A DNA stretch of 64,000 nt from Eumeta japonica. Taxonomy: Eukaryota > Arthropoda > Insecta > Lepidoptera > Psychidae. Positions 57,402 through 64,000 of this stretch are shown here, piece after piece. Below the pieces are notes generated by a model that was not told the DNA's origin, did not search any database, and was given only the letters and a program-made list of their open reading frames with translations. The stretch is taken from assembly GCA_005406025.1 (NCBI GenBank), contig BGZK01000011.1, forward strand, positions 1,288,531-1,352,530. Direction: 5' to 3'. Positions within the stretch are counted from its first letter, which is position 1, and the number at the start of each line of letters is the position of its first letter. The translations under genes were made by a program, and so were the position numbers.

Positions 57402-60239
57402 ACGTCAATCTTTTCAATTTTTTTCGAAAAAATTTTCATTTTTATCAACTACAAAAAATAAAGAAATAAATGGACTGATTTTTTTCATGTCATCATGCCA
57501 ATGTTGTATATAAAAATAAATTCTCAATTATTTACGAAAGAACACACTTGATATCATAATTTGAATCTCACATTGCTGGGTATGGTGCATCAAGATATTG
57601 TTTTAATGTGTAAATGTTAACTTGTATACGTTTTTCAAAGTTCTTACCTCGTGCTTTTAGATTTATTTGTATTCACACACTGTATTAATATTATGACTTC
57701 AGATCAAAGCTTAATTATTTATTTTAAGTAAACATATCTTTGGCATACCCAGCTCCATTTCTTGTTCATTTTTTTTCGAAGATAAACTGCCTTACGAACG
57801 AGGAGTAAACTATGCATTCTTAAATTATAAATGTGATTATAAAAATACTCTAGCGTTTATTGCTAGTGCCTTGAAATAATGGTAAAATTAAATAAAACAA
57901 CCAGGTCAGTCGTAATTTATTTATTGTTCTTTCAGTGAATCCCATTAATAAGATATATTTAAAATAGTGGATTTATTAAGTGCAAAAATAAGTATGTGGT
58001 ATTCAATTGTACCATATCGAAATAGACACGAGTGCTTTCAAACTTCTTTAACTTGAGATCTACGTTACGAGATTTGCTTTTACAATTTATTTTAAAAAAG
58101 TTATATTTAAATATAATTGCAATTATAATACTTCTACATTAATTATCTTAAACTTTTCAATTGGTAAAAGATGTAGTTCCCAGTCGAACACAGACATTTT
58201 ACTGGGTTCGAAACTGTCTTGCAAACAAACTGACAATATAACATGTAAAATAAAAAAAATATGCATTCAAATAAGGTGTCACACTATATCACTTAATAAA
58301 TTCACGATTACAACTTTGAAATCGGAGAAACCGAGAATGGAGTTTCAAGCAACGTTCATTACTAAATCGAATCCTAATTATGCACATACAATAAATATCG
58401 CGGAATCAAACCTATTTGCTTATTAACAAAATGAACGTAACAGAAAGACGCAGTAACAAACCTTATTGAACAAATACACGAAATAGACTTTTCACAAACA
58501 TTTGCATAAATTTCAAAATATAACATTTTATAAATTACTATACAACAATAAATAAATAAATATATCTGACGGCGCAAACGCAACAAATTCTCCTTCACTA
58601 TCACAAAGTCGTAATGAACGCAGCGGTACGACTGGTCATAGCACGTTGTGGAATTACTTAGAACCCTTTGTAAGGTCTTCAGGATATTCGGCCGTTGAAT
58701 ATTATATAAATCTTATTATAAATTTTTCAAAAACAAGTTTTTACTTATCAAATTCTTATACAGCGATGATATCGTAAATAATTTATTTTGTCAAATAAAT
58801 GCCCAATATTAAAGTTACAATGATAGAAAAAAAAACTAAAATATAAATTATTTTTCAGTTCCATTAGGAAAAATATTTATTAGGATTTCGCCAGCTGAAA
58901 CCATCCAAAAGCTCGCGTTTTTTCAATGTGTTTTGTTCATCGAGATAATATACGGGATAGGTACCATGATCGATCGGTCTCGCTGAAGATAATTATCTTC
59001 AACGATTCGGCGGTTTCGTACAAAGCGCCGATTGGTGACGCCGGAAGCAGTCTCCGTTGGCGCAACAAATCCACAACGGCGTCATTAGTACGTAGCAAAT
59101 TATATATAATTATGTACTTCTATGGTTTTAACAATTTATGTACGATGTGCAATCACTGTGCACGAAGTTGAATTTAATTCAAATAATAATTTAAATCCAA
59201 CTCAAATTTGAATCGTTATCTGCTTAAATCGAATTAATCGCGAGCTTTGGAAGGTTCACGGCCTTTTCAGAATCCAACTGTCGGCGACATCGCTCAAATA
59301 AAACATCCCCGATGTTTTATTCTTAAACGAAATAAACAATTTCTTACCATATCAGACAAATTAAAGGAATGTTAATTGCTTCGCCCGACCCAAATATTGT
59401 TTTTATAATTTATTTCGCACATATAATTTACATTGTATATTAGTCTCGCTGTAATGAGAGTTCTAAGCAAATGAAAAATTCCATAACAACATCGCTTACA
59501 GGCTTAATGGAAAAACACAAATAATAAGGGTGCCTCAGAAATTCCATAAGTATAAACATTGATATATAACATCGCTGAAAATTCGTTTTTTTTTAAGAAA
59601 GACATTGGTCTCGAAGTATACTATGTACCGATAAGGCTACAATTAAACTGTCAAGTTTTGGCACCGTTGATCTGTTCACTAAATCTAACCTAGTACTGTA
59701 ATTTTGGATCACTCTCGATTGTCTGTAAGATAAAGATACGTATACTAGCGCACCCGCATGACGCGGTCGCTTACGGTGTATATACTAGTAGATTGTTCAC
59801 AAATTGCCATTCTGTTCGTAGCTCAAAGTAAAGGGGAACGTTAATTTTTTTATAAGTGAATTTGTTACATTTGTATCTTAAATTATGAAAAGTCTAAAAG
59901 TTGTCGAAGATCAGTTGCTTTTGAGAATGTGTAGGCATCGCCTCATAATCTCCGTGCAGTGCCCGCTACAACGGTAAGAGTAGTTATTTTAAAGTGTCAA
60001 ACATTTCCTAAAGTTGCGTGGTAATGCGGACATATGAAATCTCATCAGTTCGAAGCGATTCCGACTACGGTCGATCCAAAACCTGACAGTTGAACGTAAG
60101 TCAAGAAGTTACGACTATACCACTACGCGATAGAAGGCCTCAAATACAGTATGTACAAAGACGTCGTATTCGTTACTCTAATAGGAAAATATCGCTAATT
60201 TTCGTTAGTGTATTCTTTTTTTTTTACTTTTGACATAGA
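57402..60239. other. Unassigned AT-rich DNA
   Basis: No supported gene or repeat. A brief GC-richer stretch at 59000-59065 (GCGCCGATTGGTGACGCC) is unassigned. Frames at 58374-58604 and 58926-59171 have no recognisable domain. Confidence 0.45.
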
Positions 60240-61330
60240 ACAAGTTCGCAGCGGTACAGCGATACCGTGCGTCTGTTTGGTCGAGTGTGAGTGCGCACGC
60301 GTCGTCGTGCGGCGTTTGTGTTCGTCTACTGTGAATCTCGTCTAGAGTTTCATGCGTTGAACACATTAAAATGCCTTTTCATACACACTTACATGTTACC
60401 TAGACACGCACGCGGTACGTTCGGATATTATGTACTACATTTATTATGCTTCATTTTTTTTTTGTTGTTGTACTTATAATAACGTATGTTTTTTATGCCA
60501 GTTACACTATAGGGCAATAAATACTTTCCACTTTTATTTTTAAGATTACAAATAAGTCGTCAGAAACAGAATGGGCGATAACTGATTCTATCGACAGTTT
60601 CGGAACGGCGAGTCGCCGACGACACGGCTCAACACGTCGGCGCGCGACTGCCAAGGGCTTACAGGTAACAAGTTGGAAAATTTCCTTACAAGAAATCCAC
60701 TGTCTGCGTGTATACATCGCTAAAGTAAAGCTCAGAACGAGAGGGTCGTTCGGGATTTATACAATATATATACGACGTACTAGTCTCCGCTGATATACAC
60801 ATACATGTGTAAATATAATATAAATTAGTCACGCACACCGACTTCCATCATATCATGAGACGAACGATGTACCTTATTAAGATTCAAAACCGCACTAACT
60901 ACCTTACGAATTCCACTAGCTACAGGATCACAAAAAGGGGACCCGCCGGGTGTCCGGCGACGGCCGGCGGGCGCGCTTAAAGTTAAAAAAGAACCTACAT
61001 TTTTACATTATGACAAAAATTCTCACAGCTTTGTCTTTCATTGTTCGCCCGCGGCGAATGTTACCTACAAGTTAAATTCGTTAAACACTAAATAGTCTAC
61101 GCGGGGTCACGGCGGGCGTCCACGTCGCTACTACGCCCCGCCGCCACCGCTACACGGCACGACACACGCGAATATCAGTAAATAGAACAGCGCACGAGTG
61201 CTGACAGAGCGATCGAAACGACCATCTGAATACATCCATCTGTAAGTGCCGGTCGCATACCGGCGAAGGGAACGGTATGAGTGAACGAAACGAGGGCGCG
61301 TCTCATGCCTGAGAATCGTACTTTAAGAAA
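60240..61330. promoter_or_regulatory. CpG-rich block, possible promoter or first exon
   Basis: Two GC-rich parts stand out from AT-rich flanks: 60240-60420 (GAGTGCGCACGCGTCGTCGT) and 60580-61310 (GGACCCGCCGGGTGTCCGGC, GCCCCGCCGCCACCGC). In insects such blocks often mark 5' ends of genes or conserved regulatory DNA. Donor-like and acceptor-like sites are present, but no recognisable protein is encoded. The direction of transcription cannot be decided. Confidence 0.3.
61131..61235 (-). CDS. Short signal-peptide-like open frame (34 codons)
   Basis: On minus, ATG at 61233-61235 begins MYSDGRFDRSVSTRALFYLL and continues IFACVVPCSGGGGA to TAG at 61131-61133. A charged N-terminal stretch followed by a hydrophobic core and a small-residue tail would suit a signal peptide, or the C-terminal anchor of a GPI-linked protein. 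The same frame is open upstream to about 61330, where a TAA occurs. GC-rich DNA gives long open frames by chance, so it is a weak candidate. Function unknown. Confidence 0.18.
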   Translation of the reverse strand: MYSDGRFDRSVSTRALFYLLIFACVVPCSGGGGA

Positions 61331-64000
61331 AATATATACATTAAAATCACATACATTAACAACAACATATATAATAATTTTTAAACAAACCAGATCGTTT
61401 AGGATTCTTATCTAAATGATTTTCAATATCCATATTGTACGCTTACATAAAGTCGTAGAGAACATTAATACGATTTGTAAATACCTTTTGATTTCGTATG
61501 TAAATCTTCTACAATAAAAAAGATCGATATGCCTCTTATAGTGTTCTTGGGACATTTTGAAGTTCACGTTAATTACAATACCACTCAAGATGAAATAAAA
61601 TAATAGATCTTTAAATAGCTGATAGGAATTTATAATACAAAAAAAAAAACACCAGTTGAGCCATATAAACACTAAAAATTGCAACTTTCTATGCTTGTCT
61701 TACTAAACAATGACCGTCTTTTAACACCGGAATATTTTCAAAATGTTGTAAACAAGGTTTACACGACAACTATATTCACACCGAATTGACCATAAATTCA
61801 GTCTTCATTCAATGGAAAAGTAAAAGCAAATTTGTACTAAATTAATGGATATCATGTTTTAAAATAAGATGTTTACAAAATATTTTAAAATACAATTTAA
61901 AATTAAACACACGACAGAATCAAAATAATATAAATACTATGTGACATAAAACTTTTATTAGTTATCAAATTAGGGAATAGAATAAGTATTAAGAAAGTTC
62001 TAAAGACCACTCAAAGCTTTATGTTCACAGGGTAAAGATATATATAGTAATTTAATGATATTTTAGACTAGGTACTAAAATTTAGAAAATGATTATAGGA
62101 TTCAGTTTCATAAAAGTTATCCTAAATTGATATTGTCCCTTTTGATATTACACTAATAAGCAACATTTAATATTCCTAAGAGTAGTTGATTTTTGGAATG
62201 TATCAGAATATACTTAAGTATTGCCTTTCAATTATATTTCATCTTGAAAATACAAATATTAAGCATGACTTACAAACCAACGAATATTGACACATATACG
62301 TTTTTTATTACTCATGCGGGATAAATAGTATCTTTACATACACTTTGAGGTCTCTAAGTAGTTGATGTCTCACTGTAGAATTGCAATGCCAGTTTACCTT
62401 TGTTCCCGTGCGTTAACTACGACTTGCCGCACGAAAATATACTTGACGCACCCGTGTTTTCTTTTTGCAACCCCATTGGGACCTTGCCTGGATCCCACTT
62501 TTGTATTATCTTCGCATTCGTAATAAAAATGGTATATGCAACTCGTGTGGTGTTGTGGATTACCTGCTCAAGAAATTGACGCAGCTTCGCTCGCGCGCTC
62601 AACTTCGCTCTCGTGGAGATAAACGACACGCACTTATTGCACAACATAATAATTCCTATGCTGTGCTAAATGACGGACGGTCATGTTTAAAACAGAATAC
62701 CTATCTTTATAAAAATATAACGAAATGAAAGTCACATAATAAAAGAAATAAAACTACTTAAAATATTTGTACGGTTGAGTTCTAAAATTATACTAAAATT
62801 TAAACGTACATTATTTCCTATGAATATTAATTATATCGATTCCATTTGTTCAGTGAGCTCTAGTATGGGGCTTTCGCTGGGGCATCATGGTGGTAGTCGG
62901 AGCAAACTACTGCCAGGGTAGACTGAAAATATAAACAGGAAGCATTATTTCATATTTTTCGATAGGTACATATTATTATTTATTATAATATATTTTTTAA
63001 TAAAGAAGAAATCATTTTCAAGTGGTAAAGTGCATGTTAAATTAATATGGAAAATCATACTAATTTATAAATATATGACCAATATTGAAATTAATCAATC
63101 CTGATAAATGTTTCAGACGTTACTATACTTAAATGACCTGATATGTTATTAGCCAACCATAAAATCGGAATTTTTTGCAAATATTAATAATAGTTTCTCT
63201 TAACATATATTTATAGTGATTTGTGCACTCACTTTTATATTTAATGTCCCTTTCTGGATAAACAAACATAATTTCTCTATTAAAATAAGCGCTTTCTACT
63301 AAAGTGCATGCAACTGCAGTTTACTATGATGCACTTCAGCATAAGTAAATGTGACAACAACAAAATTACATTTATTCAATAATTTTGCTTCAAAGTAAAG
63401 CTTTTACATTTTACTTTAATGATTATTAGCAAATAATAAAATTCTAGACAGACAGATGCTTACAAGAAAACTATAAACAAAATCAAAAACTTATCATAAC
63501 AATAAATAAATATTAATTATTCACAAATAAATTTCATTTAACAATATACTGAATAAATAGGAACATTTTCTTAGTGAATAATCATACAGACAATATATTC
63601 ATTAAAAATCTAATAATTATGTACATATTACATATTACATATAAAAGTTGTATTTTAAAGACGAAATTTAATGAGTACAAATTTAATTTCCATAATGAAC
63701 ACTATGAAATTATTTATGATTATATAATTGCGAAAACAGTGTTTCAAGTAACAAATTTCACTTATTTTATATAATTATGACAGAGGCAGTGATTATTTGC
63801 TTTTATTATTAGTACAGAAATAATTATTGTAACTTGATTATTTGTGCAATATCATATATTTAAATATGATCAGTGCTTAATGAAAATAATTATGGAAAGT
63901 TTATTAACTACAAACCCGTCTAAAGCACTAGTTATTGTCATGCACTCTAAAACAAGTCCTTTCCTTGTAGTTTGTCACATTTGGAATTATAGTATTATAC
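61331..64000. other. Unassigned AT-rich DNA
   Basis: Strongly AT-rich with short A and T runs. Frames at 61412-61684, 62417-62728 and 63574-63774 have no recognisable domain. No repeat family from elsewhere in the window was recognised here. Confidence 0.5.

Overview
This window looks like non-coding, repeat-rich nuclear DNA from an insect, most probably a lepidopteran (moth or butterfly). It is AT-rich, has no operon-like packing and has no long open reading frame that belongs to a recognisable host gene. It carries a mariner element, RTE-like and Jockey-like LINE remnants, tRNA-derived SINE heads, and several repeat types that I recognise from memory as typical of lepidopteran genomes. The order-level call is an inference from repeat content, not a database result. 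No complete protein-coding gene, rRNA, functional tRNA or CRISPR array was found. The window is most likely intergenic or lies inside a long intron.

Layout. 0-5.8 kb: a GC-rich repeat-like block, one possible minus-strand first exon, and unassigned AT-rich DNA. 5.85-7.08 kb: a decayed mariner element with both terminal inverted repeats still visible. 7-21 kb: mostly unassigned DNA with hairpins, two copies of one tRNA-like SINE head (12.1 and 17.9 kb), two ancient interspersed repeats (13.7 and 14.9 kb) and a perfect 27-bp hairpin (19.2 kb). 21-30 kb: unassigned DNA with a GC-rich Pro/Ala/Ser-type block at 23.7-24.3 kb. 30-31 kb: copies of two dispersed families, called here B (degenerate GATCGG-like arrays) and A (123-bp or 66-bp internal tandem units). 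33.3 kb: a 20-bp minisatellite. 39-45 kb: more B copies, a pogo-like DNA element with TA target duplications, and a full A copy interrupted by a 5'-truncated RTE fragment with an exact 10-bp target duplication. 48.9 kb: an A copy. 51.2-56.6 kb: three LINE remnants, two Jockey-like on plus and one RTE-like on minus. 56.9-57.4 kb: a Harbinger-like MITE with a TAA duplication. 60.2-61.3 kb: a GC- and CpG-rich block, the best candidate for a promoter or first exon of an otherwise unseen gene.

Nothing here forms a cooperating gene system. The most informative signals are repeat biology. The nested insertion restores a 123-bp period exactly when the insert and one target duplication are subtracted. 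Family B recurs about nine times on both strands. Several fold-back hairpins lie beside retroelement-like sequence. A few short splice-flanked open stretches are listed as low-confidence exon candidates.
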